Shown one piece after another: positions 1-5,670 of a stretch of DNA of 8,113 nt. The stretch is from an uncultured Prevotella sp. (GTDB lineage Bacteria > Bacteroidota > Bacteroidia > Bacteroidales > Bacteroidaceae). The notes beneath the pieces were generated by a model. That model was not told where the DNA came from. It searched no databases and saw only the letters and a list, made by a program, of their open reading frames with translations. The DNA lies in contig CALIZL010000056.1 in NCBI GenBank assembly GCA_938028745.1, positions 1 through 8,113 of the forward strand, in the 5' to 3' direction. The position numbers and the translations under genes were made by a program. Each line of letters begins with the position of its first letter. The first letter of the stretch is position 1.

Positions 1-28
1 CAAAGAACTTCGTTCCCGAAAGCGGATG

Positions 29-36
29 CAAAGGTA
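29..36 (-). promoter_or_regulatory. Bacteroidetes -7 box for a gene beyond the left edge
   Basis: The minus strand reads TACCTTTG here, matching the TAnnTTTG -7 consensus. The same TACCTTTGC string lies upstream of the tRNA and lptB in this window. A weak TTGC on the minus strand about 20 bases upstream could be the -33 element. It points left, so its gene would start outside the window; no start codon for it is visible in bases 1-28. Confidence 0.5.
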
Positions 37-161
37 GGGCTTTTTTAAATACCACGCAAGCCTTTTTAAGAAAAATATCGAACCACAATGCATTTTTTTG
101 GGTTTCTTCACACATTGGTAACATAACGGGGATTTACACCTTATTAATATAAGAGAAGTTT

Positions 162-259
162 ATGAGTTAGTGAGTTGATGAGTTTGTAAGTTTGTGAGTT
201 GATGAGCTTGTGAAGTGGCGAGTATTTGTGAATTGATGAGTTTATCAGACCACGAGTTT
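162..259. repeat. degenerate 8-bp tandem repeat, about 12 units
   Basis: The stretch divides into consecutive 8-base units close to RTGAGTTK: atgagtta, gtgagttg, atgagttt, gtaagttt, gtgagttg, atgagctt and so on, with one 2-base insertion at 226-227. Units at the left are best conserved and those toward 259 are worn. It lies beyond the tRNA terminator in a noncoding interval. A 61-codon open frame runs through it and into the tRNA, so that frame is not a gene. Function unknown; the pattern fits an expanded and decaying microsatellite. Confidence 0.75.
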
Positions 260-318
260 GCAAACAATCAAGAACCCCAGCTGTACGCCTACTACCAACC
301 ACACAGCAACAACAAAGA

Positions 319-352
319 AAAGAGGTGTAAGGAACATTCCTTACACCTCTTT
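319..352 (-). terminator. rho-independent terminator of the tRNA-fMet gene
   Basis: Bases 321-334 and 337-350 form a perfect 14-bp inverted repeat (AGAGGTGTAAGGAA and its complement), extended by two A-T pairs to 319/352. On the minus strand it is followed by TTTTCTTTGTT-like sequence, a usable U tract. It begins about seven bases after the tRNA 3' end, so the trailer is very short. Confidence 0.85.
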
Positions 353-359
353 AATATAG

Positions 360-432
360 TTGCGGAGACACGACTCGAACATGTGACCTCCAGGTTATGA
401 GCCTGGCGAGCTACCAACTGCTCCACTCCGCG
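360..432 (-). tRNA. initiator tRNA-fMet (anticodon CAU)
   Basis: The minus strand folds as a full cloverleaf: acceptor CGCGGAG/CTCCGCA, D stem GAGC/GCTC, anticodon stem CCAGG/CCTGG with loop CTCATAA (anticodon CAT), variable loop AGGTC, T stem ACATG/CGTGT with loop TTCGAGT. Base 1 is C and base 72 is A, so the first acceptor pair is mismatched. This and the A11-U24 pair are hallmarks of bacterial initiator tRNA and separate it from elongator tRNA-Met or tRNA-Ile with a modified CAU. The discriminator is A (complement of 360). The next bases read CTA, so the CCA end is not encoded and must be added after transcription. Of the usual three G-C pairs at 29-31/39-41, the outer one (29-41) is A-U here. 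Confidence 0.95.
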
Positions 433-467
433 ATGTTTATTTGCGCCTCATTTCCGAATTGCGAGTG

Positions 468-499
468 CAAAGGTACACATTTATCCGGAAACACACAAA
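468..499 (-). promoter_or_regulatory. promoter of tRNA-fMet
   Basis: The minus strand has TACCTTTG at 468-475 (-7 box) and TTTG at 496-499 (-33 box), separated by 20 bases, close to the Bacteroidetes consensus. Transcription would start near 462, giving a leader of about 30 bases before the tRNA 5' end at 432. The interval 500-658, between this promoter and the lptB stop, shows neither a gene nor a clear terminator. Confidence 0.8.
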
Positions 500-658
500 C
501 TTTCTGCGAACTTTTTAGTGGAAAAGAATGAATTTGTTAATGAAAAGGCTTCTTTCTTTGCTAAACAGCAGCCATAAACGCGCACAAGAACCAGACCATG
601 CGCATTAAGACGATGCCCCGCTTCCACTACCCTACCAGCAACGCCACGCGCCTACACA

Positions 659-1486
659 TCAAAGTCCGCCCTCGCGTGCACGACGTTCCTCATCCAACGT
701 TTGGAAATCTTTTTTGCGCAACACGAAACTATTACTTAGATACTTCTCGCGAACAATTTTATTCTCAGCCAACTCTTCGGGCGCGCCTTGGAATAGTATC
801 CTTCCCTCGAACAACAGGTAAGCTCTATCCGTAATGGTAAGCGTTTCTTGCACATTATGGTCGGTTATAAGGATGCCGATGTTGCGATACTTCAACTGCC
901 AAACGATGTGCTGAATGTCCTCAACGGCAATGGGGTCAACGCCAGCGAAGGGTTCATCAAGCATAATAAACTTCGGGTCGATGGCCAAACACCGCGCAAT
1001 CTCCGTGCGTCGACGTTCGCCACCCGACAATTGGTCGCCCTTGTTCTTTCTCACCTTCCCCAAACGAAACTCACGAATAAGGCTTTCAAGCTTATCAAGC
1101 TGATATTGGCGCGGTTTTCCCGTCAGTTCCAACACGGCCATGATATTGTCTTCCACACTCAGTTTCCTAAACACACTGGCCTCTTGTGGCAGATAGCCAA
1201 TGCCTGCACGCGCGCGTTTGTACACAGGGAAGTCGGTAATCTCGGTGTTGTCGATAAAGATATGCCCGTCGTTGGGTATCACCAAGCCCGTAGTCATATA
1301 GAACGAGGTAGTTTTCCCCGCCCCGTTAGGGCCTAGCAGCCCCACAATCTCCCCCTGGCGAACGTTGATAGAGACATCGTTCACCACCGTTCGCTTGCCA
1401 TAACGTTTCACAAGTCCTTCGGCACGCAGCTCCATGTGGGTATCTTCGTGGTTCAGTTCGTTGAGCTGAAAATCATTCATAGACAT
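659..1486 (-). CDS. lptB: LptB, ATPase of the lipopolysaccharide export ABC transporter
   Basis: LptB hydrolyses ATP in the cytoplasm for the LptB2FG complex, which extracts LPS from the inner membrane and passes it along the Lpt bridge to the outer membrane. The 275-residue protein has every ABC ATPase motif: Walker A GPNGAGKTT at 52-60, Q-loop Gln101 in GYLPQEASVFR, signature LSGGE at 153-157, Walker B FIMLDEPFAGVDP from 173, and H-loop His210 in ITDHN. The GYLPQE...FAGVDPIAVEDIQ pattern is typical of LptB, not of other ABC ATPases. AAGGAG ends six bases upstream of the ATG at 1486, supporting that start; it adds 17 residues before the usual family start (MELRAEGLVKRYG, ATG at 1435), which remains an alternative. 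The C-terminus extends about 20 charged residues past the usual core end. No other lpt gene is adjacent. It is transcribed divergently from mlaE. Confidence 0.95.
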   Translation of the reverse strand: MSMNDFQLNELNHEDTHMELRAEGLVKRYGKRTVVNDVSINVRQGEIVGLLGPNGAGKTTSFYMTTGLVIPNDGHIFIDNTEITDFPVYKRARAGIGYLPQEASVFRKLSVEDNIMAVLELTGKPRQYQLDKLESLIREFRLGKVRKNKGDQLSGGERRRTEIARCLAIDPKFIMLDEPFAGVDPIAVEDIQHIVWQLKYRNIGILITDHNVQETLTITDRAYLLFEGRILFQGAPEELAENKIVREKYLSNSFVLRKKDFQTLDEERRAREGGL

Positions 1487-1522
1487 ATCTTCTCCTTATA
1501 TTCTGAAATTAAAACCTTGGTG

Positions 1523-1550
1523 CAAAGGTAGGCATAAAAGTGGTAACAAG
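1523..1550 (-). promoter_or_regulatory. promoter of lptB
   Basis: TACCTTTG at 1523-1530 on the minus strand matches the -7 consensus and sits about 37 bases before the lptB start codon. CTTG at 1547-1550 is a weak -33 candidate at a spacing of 16, shorter than usual. An AAGGAGA Shine-Dalgarno (1491-1497, minus strand) lies between promoter and start. Confidence 0.65.
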
Positions 1551-1595
1551 AAATAAAAAGCGTGCGCAAGATAGCTGTTTCTATCATAATTTGCG

Positions 1596-1710
1596 TACTT
1601 TTGCACAAGTTAGGCGGCGTTCGGCAATCAGAAAAACAAATTTTCATTGCGCTCACTGGCACTAACTTTGCATAAGTTAGACGACATAGGCAACGAGAAA
1701 ACAAGTTTTC
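1596..1710 (+). repeat. two imperfect copies of a ~50-bp promoter-bearing element
   Basis: Copy A (1596-1645) and copy B (1663-1710) align over their length with small indels: both run TA-n-CTTTTGC/ACTTTGC, then CA(C/T)AAGTTAG, then (G/A)CG(G/A)C, GGCAA, and end in GAAAAn-CAA-n-TTTTC. Each copy opens with a perfect -7 box (TACTTTTG at 1596-1603; TAACTTTG at 1663-1670) and closes with a small palindrome (in B, GAAAAC-AA-GTTTTC at 1697-1710). Both boxes face mlaE, so they could be tandem mlaE promoters, though good -33 elements are not obvious. The copies fill most of the lptB-mlaE interval (1487-1812). Confidence 0.75.
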
Positions 1711-1812
1711 GCGGCCAACAACACGCCAAACGACAAAAGAACTTAAACCTTGCCTGCCGACAAACGGAGAGTTATCGAAAGGCTTACACATTATTATATA
1801 TAGGATAAAAAA

Positions 1813-2559
1813 ATGTTGATACTCAACTATCTCAACACACTTGGGCAATACCTCATACTGATGGGGCGTTCTTTTTCGCGCCCCGAACGCATGCGGATGT
1901 TCTTCAAACGCTACGTTAAGGAGATGTCGCAGCTTGGCGTCGACTCGGTGGGCATCGTGCTGCTCATCTCTTTCTTCATCGGAGCAGTTATCTGCATACA
2001 GATGAAACTGAACATCCAAAGTCCGTGGATGCCACGTTGGGTGTCGGGTTATACCACGCGCGAGATTATGTTGCTCGAATTTTCGTCAAGCATCATGTGT
2101 CTTATCTTGGCCGGAAAGGTGGGTTCTAACATCGCCTCCGAACTGGGAACTATGCGCGTTACCCAGCAGATAGATGCGCTCGACATCATGGGCGTTAACT
2201 CGGCCTCGTACCTGATATTGCCCAAGATACTAGGATTGGTAACCATCATGCCGTTTCTTGTGATATTCAGTTCGGCAATGGGCATCCTCGGAGCCTACGC
2301 CACGGCCTACATTGGGCACATCCTCACCCCCGACGACCTCACCCTTGGCATACAACATGCATTCAACCCCTGGTTCATGTGGATGAGTATCGTTAAGAGT
2401 TTGTTCTTCGCCTACATCATCGCCAGCGTGTCGTCGTACTTCGGCTACACGGTAGAAGGCGGTTCGGTAGAGGTGGGCAAAGCCAGCACAGATGCCGTTG
2501 TAAGCAGTTCGGTGCTCATTCTGTTCTCGGATGTGTTCCTTACACAAATGCTCAGCTAA
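1813..2559 (+). CDS. mlaE: MlaE-type permease of an MCE lipid transporter
   Basis: This inner-membrane permease (MlaE/YrbE family) works with MlaF and a periplasmic MCE protein to move phospholipids between inner and outer membranes. The 248-residue length is normal. After an amphipathic N-terminal segment (about 1-40), hydrophobic stretches lie near 45-63, 86-108, 134-170 and 190-212. Family landmarks are the GKVGSNIASELGTMRVTQQID segment around 101-121, with the conserved Glu110 and Gln119-Ile-Asp-Ala, and the C-terminal G-YTVEGGSVEVG-ASTDAVV block at 211-230. AGGA sits about eight bases before the ATG. Two -7 boxes in the upstream repeat could drive it. mlaF follows after an unusually long 141-base gap. 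Confidence 0.93.
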   Translation: MLILNYLNTLGQYLILMGRSFSRPERMRMFFKRYVKEMSQLGVDSVGIVLLISFFIGAVICIQMKLNIQSPWMPRWVSGYTTREIMLLEFSSSIMCLILAGKVGSNIASELGTMRVTQQIDALDIMGVNSASYLILPKILGLVTIMPFLVIFSSAMGILGAYATAYIGHILTPDDLTLGIQHAFNPWFMWMSIVKSLFFAYIIASVSSYFGYTVEGGSVEVGKASTDAVVSSSVLILFSDVFLTQMLS

Positions 2560-2700
2560 ACGCCACACGCCAACAGCCCACAACAAAGCAGAAGGCTCTT
2601 AGGTATCGTAAACGAAAGAGGGAGCCGCCCCAATGGGCAACGGACGGCCACGACAGGGCAAGTAACAAGCCCGAAGGCCAACCCCTAAAAAGCAAAAACA
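2560..2700 (+). other. GC-rich spacer between mlaE and mlaF
   Basis: The 141-base spacer holds no convincing ORF, terminator or TAnnTTTG box. It is rich in short complementary GC tracts: GCCC-CAAT-GGGC near 2630, and a nested pair around 2647-2681 in which GGCC and GGGC on the left face GCCC and GGCC on the right. This could be a folded intra-operon segment or the remains of an intergenic repeat. Confidence 0.3.
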
Positions 2701-3486
2701 ATGATTGAAGTAAAGAAACTGACCAAATCTTTCGAGGACAAGACCGTTCTCAAAGGTATAGATTGCGTATTCGAAACAGGCAAAACCAACCTTATCATCG
2801 GACAAAGCGGTTCGGGAAAGACCGTGCTGATGAAGAACATCGTTGGCTTGCTCGAACCCACTTCGGGCGAGATATTATACGATGGGCGCAACTTCGTAAG
2901 CATGTCGAAACGCGAAAAGGTACACATGCGCCGCGAAATGGGCATGATTTTCCAAAGTGCAGCCTTGTTCGACTCGCTTTCGGTACTCGAAAACGTGATG
3001 TTTCCACTCGACATGTTCTCCACGATGAACCTGCGCGAACGAACAAAACGCGCGCAAGAGTGTCTTGCCCGCGTTAACCTTACCGACGCACAAGACAAGT
3101 TTCCTGGCGAAATATCGGGCGGAATGCAAAAGCGCGTGGCCATTGCAAGGGCCATTGTGCTAAACCCCAAATACTTGTTTTGCGATGAGCCGAACTCCGG
3201 ACTCGACCCCAAAACTTCGCTCGTGATAGACGAACTATTATCGAGCATCACCAAGGAGTTTGGCATGACAACCATCATCAACACCCACGACATGAACTCG
3301 GTAATGGGCATTGGCGAGAACATCTGCTTTATCTACAAAGGTAAGAAAGAATGGCAGGGTACGAAAGACGACGTGATGAGTAGCAAAAACCAAAAGCTAA
3401 ACGACCTTGTGTTTGCCTCCGACCTATTCAGAAAGGTGAAAGAGGTGGAAGAACGCGAAGAGGCCAACATTACCGCCAGCAAGTAA
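2701..3486 (+). CDS. mlaF: MlaF-type ATPase of an MCE lipid transporter
   Basis: Cytoplasmic ABC ATPase that would pair with the MlaE permease and power phospholipid transport across the envelope. The 261 residues carry Walker A GQSGSGKT (34-41), Q-loop Gln85 in GMIFQSAALFDSL, signature ISGGM (138-142), Walker B YLFCDEP with Asp162 and Glu163, D-loop SGLDP, and H-loop His196 in NTHDM. The FQ-AALFDSLSV-ENV and ISGGMQKRVA-ARA signatures are characteristic of the MlaF/Mkl subgroup. No Shine-Dalgarno is visible before the ATG; the upstream sequence is A-rich, as is common in Bacteroidetes. The last 20 or so residues are a charged tail. A terminator follows and no MCE-domain gene comes after it. 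Confidence 0.93.
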   Translation: MIEVKKLTKSFEDKTVLKGIDCVFETGKTNLIIGQSGSGKTVLMKNIVGLLEPTSGEILYDGRNFVSMSKREKVHMRREMGMIFQSAALFDSLSVLENVMFPLDMFSTMNLRERTKRAQECLARVNLTDAQDKFPGEISGGMQKRVAIARAIVLNPKYLFCDEPNSGLDPKTSLVIDELLSSITKEFGMTTIINTHDMNSVMGIGENICFIYKGKKEWQGTKDDVMSSKNQKLNDLVFASDLFRKVKEVEEREEANITASK

Positions 3487-3529
3487 TTCTGTTTATTCTG
3501 TGCACCAAATGGGTTGCTTGCGCAAACCT

Positions 3530-3571
3530 AGCAGCATGCCACATGTCACAATACGGCATGCGCTTTATTTT
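3530..3571 (+). terminator. rho-independent terminator of mlaEF
   Basis: GCATGCC (3534-3540) pairs with GGCATGC (3555-3561), and AGC (3530-3532) pairs with GCT (3562-3564) across a single bulged A. A T-rich run (TTATTTT) follows on the plus strand. It lies about 45 bases after the mlaF stop. The minus strand lacks a U tract after the stem, so it serves mlaF rather than the convergent lipoprotein gene. Confidence 0.75.
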
Positions 3572-3619
3572 CACTAATGCCCAACGCTCGGCAACGTGCC
3601 AAAGCCTATCGGGGAAACG

Positions 3620-4006
3620 TCAGCGCATATACCACACGCCCCGATGTAACACCATAGGCACAACAACCTCTTCGCTAGTGCTATCGCCATAGGCAAAAAG
3701 CAGGAACACATTGGCCGAACGCTTAGCCGTATCGGCCACGCCGTTTACCACACGCACGTCAAGAATACCGCGCCGTTCGGCTTTTTGCTGTCCCACAAAC
3801 ATCTTGGCGTTGTCTATCAGCTGTCGGCGATAGCTTGGCGGAATGCTGTCGGGCCGATAAAACCCATCCACATAATGTTCGTATTTGCCTGCCAATAGCT
3901 GCATGTAATATTCTTTGGCCGCTTGTGCAGCAACCTCGCCAGGGTCTGGCCCCATCGAGCAACCCACAACCAGCAATGCCACGAAAAAGTAAAATAGTTT
4001 CTTCAT
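3620..4006 (-). CDS. small NTF2-like (DUF4878-type) lipoprotein
   Basis: The 128-residue protein begins with a lipoprotein signal peptide: MKK, a hydrophobic stretch, then lipobox VVGC with Cys16 as the lipidated residue. It would be anchored in the inner or outer membrane, facing the periplasm or surface. The mature part starts with a helix (about 23-48, AAQAAKEYYMQLLAGKYEHYVDGF), then a loop with SIPPSYRRQLID, then alternating beta stretches (82-90, 99-106, 112-121) ending in GVWYMR. This helix-then-sheet layout resembles small Bacteroidetes lipoproteins of the DUF4878/NTF2-like type, where the helix often reads 'KxYYxxLxxGKYE'. Role unknown. It is convergent with mlaF and has its own promoter. 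Confidence 0.8.
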   Translation of the reverse strand: MKKLFYFFVALLVVGCSMGPDPGEVAAQAAKEYYMQLLAGKYEHYVDGFYRPDSIPPSYRRQLIDNAKMFVGQQKAERRGILDVRVVNGVADTAKRSANVFLLFAYGDSTSEEVVVPMVLHRGVWYMR

Positions 4007-4034
4007 CTGTTCGTTATCCTGTTAATTCATAGCG

Positions 4035-4063
4035 CAAAGATACGAATTATCCGCTTAGAACAA
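4035..4063 (-). promoter_or_regulatory. promoter of the NTF2-like lipoprotein gene
   Basis: TATCTTTG on the minus strand (4035-4042) is a full -7 match. TTG at 4061-4063, about 18 bases upstream, can serve as the -33 box. The start codon at 4006 would lie about 20 bases into the transcript, with AGGA on the minus strand roughly ten bases before it. Confidence 0.65.
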
Positions 4064-4551
4064 CACCCTTTCAACGCTATTTTCCATTATCTAACAATGT
4101 TTTAGGAGGAAAGCAGAGGGCATGAATACTTGCGTAATGCAACAACAAGGCATACGCCGGGCAAGACTATGACACATACTTACGGGCATAACATCCACCT
4201 GCTTGATGATTAGATGGCATATCACGCACAAGTTATTTCTTGTCATAATAAGAAGATGCAACCCCTTTGTAGCAAGATTGCAACATAAGCAGTGACCATT
4301 GTGCCAAATGCCACGATGCGGTAATTAGGGCTATATGGTACAGCCAAATGTGGAGTTTACATTTCGTGTGTTATCCCAAACTCGTATGGATTTGGTAAGA
4401 ATCCATCGGCTTAGTACAAAAGTTCCACAAACACCGGCGCATCATCGTGATTTGCGCATAGCTGTGGCTTAACGATTTTATTGTATGCACAGCATTTCTT
4501 GCTGATATTATCTCTTTTTATTCATTTCCTTACGATTTTTGTTTAAAGTTG
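4064..4551. other. gene-free interval with clustered inverted repeats
   Basis: No open frame here looks like a gene; the longest readable piece is a 24-codon frame near 4214. Between 4329 and 4493 there are five local inverted repeats: GGCT/AGCC (4329-4345), AAATGT/ACATTT (4346-4364), CG+ATGGATT/AATCCAT+CG (4383-4408, one bulge), GCGCATCA/TGAT+TT+GCGC (4437-4457, 3-base loop) and GCTGTG/CACAGC (4461-4493). None is followed by a U tract and no promoter box points into them. They may be the relic of a structured element or chance. Confidence 0.4.
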
Positions 4552-4582
4552 TTTGAACAAAAAGGAATAATCACTATATTTG
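4552..4582 (+). promoter_or_regulatory. strong promoter of the accessory lipoprotein region
   Basis: TTTG (4552-4555), exactly 19 bases, then TATATTTG (4575-4582): the best match to the Bacteroidetes -33/-7 consensus in the window. Transcription should start near 4589, about 50 bases before the ATG at 4641. It is the only clear plus-strand promoter seen in the right-hand part, so it may drive several of the following genes. Confidence 0.85.
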
Positions 4583-4640
4583 CAGATGTAGGCTGAATTA
4601 GCTTTCTCAATACGATTTATCAACACTAAATATCCTCTGC

Positions 4641-5294
4641 ATGACGAAACTCTTACAAGCCATTGTATTTACATTGTCGTCCGCTGCTATGCGGGCACAA
4701 CAGGTTTCTCATGTATACGATGCCAATGGGAACCGCACTAGCCGAATATTAGCTACTACAAATGTCGGCAATAAAGGTCTCCAGCTTTCTATTTGCTTAA
4801 TGTTGGTAATATTGCTGTTTTGTTCATGCGACACCTCATTTTGGCTCACGTTTAAAGATGGTACAAAACAGCAAGTTCTGAATACAACGTGTGGACATGT
4901 AATAGTAGACGCTAATGAATTTCGAGGAATCTTTTACCTTACGTTTAATTTGAGTGGAGAATATGAAATTAACCCTGATTCACTGAAAATCGGTTTTGAC
5001 AACGAACAAGTTTCTGTCATGAAAGTAACCCACATGAAGAATGCCGAGAGTGAGATTCAGGCAAAATCTAGCCTAAGTAACTGTTGCATAAGAGTTGAAT
5101 TGACGTTATATGCGACAGGTAAGAACGTTGACATGAATAAGATGACTATGTATGTTTTACCATCTAAATATCTCACATGCGAAAATGGCCCAGTACTTTC
5201 AGACACGCTTAAAATATCAATGCGTAGCTATAGACGTAATTTATTTTGGGAGAAAGTGAAACCACGCCCACTGGTAAATCCAAGCAAGACGTAG
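4641..5294 (+). CDS. chimeric lipoprotein with a YD-repeat-type leader
   Basis: The 217-residue frame seems to join two proteins. Residues 1-20 form a signal peptide ending in AMRAQ, and 22-36 (VSHVYDANGNRTSRI) match the YDxxGNR motif of Rhs/YD-repeat proteins and of short secreted Bacteroidetes proteins with the same start. From about residue 44 the sequence becomes a second export signal: NKGLQLS, a hydrophobic run, then VILLFCSC with Cys63 as likely lipidation site. The remaining ~155 residues look like a beta-rich periplasmic domain (WLTFKDG, GIFYLTFNLSGEY, CCIRVELTLYATG) ending in a basic tail. I do not recognise that domain. If the frame is used as written, the first signal peptide would act and the second would be buried. 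An internal start at Met54 (4800) leaves only a nine-residue signal. The fused junction near 4770 suggests recombination. Confidence 0.7.
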   Translation: MTKLLQAIVFTLSSAAMRAQQVSHVYDANGNRTSRILATTNVGNKGLQLSICLMLVILLFCSCDTSFWLTFKDGTKQQVLNTTCGHVIVDANEFRGIFYLTFNLSGEYEINPDSLKIGFDNEQVSVMKVTHMKNAESEIQAKSSLSNCCIRVELTLYATGKNVDMNKMTMYVLPSKYLTCENGPVLSDTLKISMRSYRRNLFWEKVKPRPLVNPSKT

Positions 5295-5320
5295 TAGACA
5301 CTAGAACTTTAAAATTATAG

Positions 5321-5413
5321 TTTGTTCACGGGCGAAGCTCTCGTAAGGAGGAACACTTTAAGGCAGCTTATCCGCAGACAATTAACAACAGAAAAATGGG
5401 AGGTGCACAATGA
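5321..5413 (+). pseudogene. C-terminal fragment ending in NNRKMGGAQ
   Basis: After a stop codon at 5318-5320 an open stretch encodes 30 residues starting FVHGRSSRKEEHFKAAYP and ending NNRKMGGAQ, with no start codon before its late Met. Composition and codons look protein-like. Its TGA overlaps the ATG at 5410 as ATGA, the usual arrangement of a gene end coupled to the next start. A related end (FNNRRMRGA) occurs at 7395-7421, also at an ATGA. I read it as the surviving tail of a larger gene, possibly a toxin or other cassette protein; the family is not recognised. Confidence 0.5.
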
Positions 5414-5670
5414 ATAATAAATGGAGAAACCATTCCAACCAAGAGGCTTTATGTATCCTTTTTCATAAGGAAAGATGGAAGAAAACAAATAATGATGTGA
5501 ACGACACCGCTTACAGCAATGAAACCATTGACACCAATGAAACCATGCCAGATTCGGTTATGCTTAATGCGAGAGGAGCAGGTGCTGCAATTACAACATT
5601 ATATCCGACTCGTTCTACAAGAATGGCGTATAATACTATAACTTATTTTGGTAATTTAAAATGGAAATGA
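5410..5670 (+). CDS. small hypothetical protein
   Basis: An 86-residue frame with GGGAGG about five bases before the ATG, the best Shine-Dalgarno in this part. The product has no signal peptide or membrane segment. It is basic at the N-terminus (KWRNHSNQ, HKERWKK), then rich in Asn, Asp and Thr (NDVNDTAYSNETIDTNETMPD), then has a small-residue stretch LNARGAGAAITTLYPTRSTR. It overlaps the preceding fragment by ATGA and the following gene by ten bases, which suggests translational coupling. It could be a genuine small cassette gene or a decayed remnant of a longer one. Function unknown. Confidence 0.45.
   Translation: MNNKWRNHSNQEALCILFHKERWKKTNNDVNDTAYSNETIDTNETMPDSVMLNARGAGAAITTLYPTRSTRMAYNTITYFGNLKWK

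Noticed and set aside
162..259. Possible CRISPR array
   Set aside because: The units are 8 bp, contiguous and degenerate; there are no spacers of 30 bp or so and no cas genes.
215..400. 61-codon plus-strand ORF
   Set aside because: It runs through the 8-bp repeat, the terminator hairpin and half of the tRNA gene, so it cannot be a protein gene.
598..834. 78-codon plus-strand ORF
   Set aside because: It overlaps the lptB 3' end on the opposite strand and has no homology-like features or ribosome binding site.
848..1336. 162-codon plus-strand ORF
   Set aside because: It is entirely antisense to lptB, whose motifs are unmistakable; it is a shadow frame.
1477..2019. 180-codon minus-strand ORF
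   Set aside because: It covers the lptB promoter, the repeat pair and the 5' part of mlaE on the opposite strand; the protein is low in recognisable features.
2685..3323. 212-codon minus-strand ORF antisense to mlaF
   Set aside because: Ser/Met-rich shadow of the mlaF coding strand; MlaF has all ATPase motifs.
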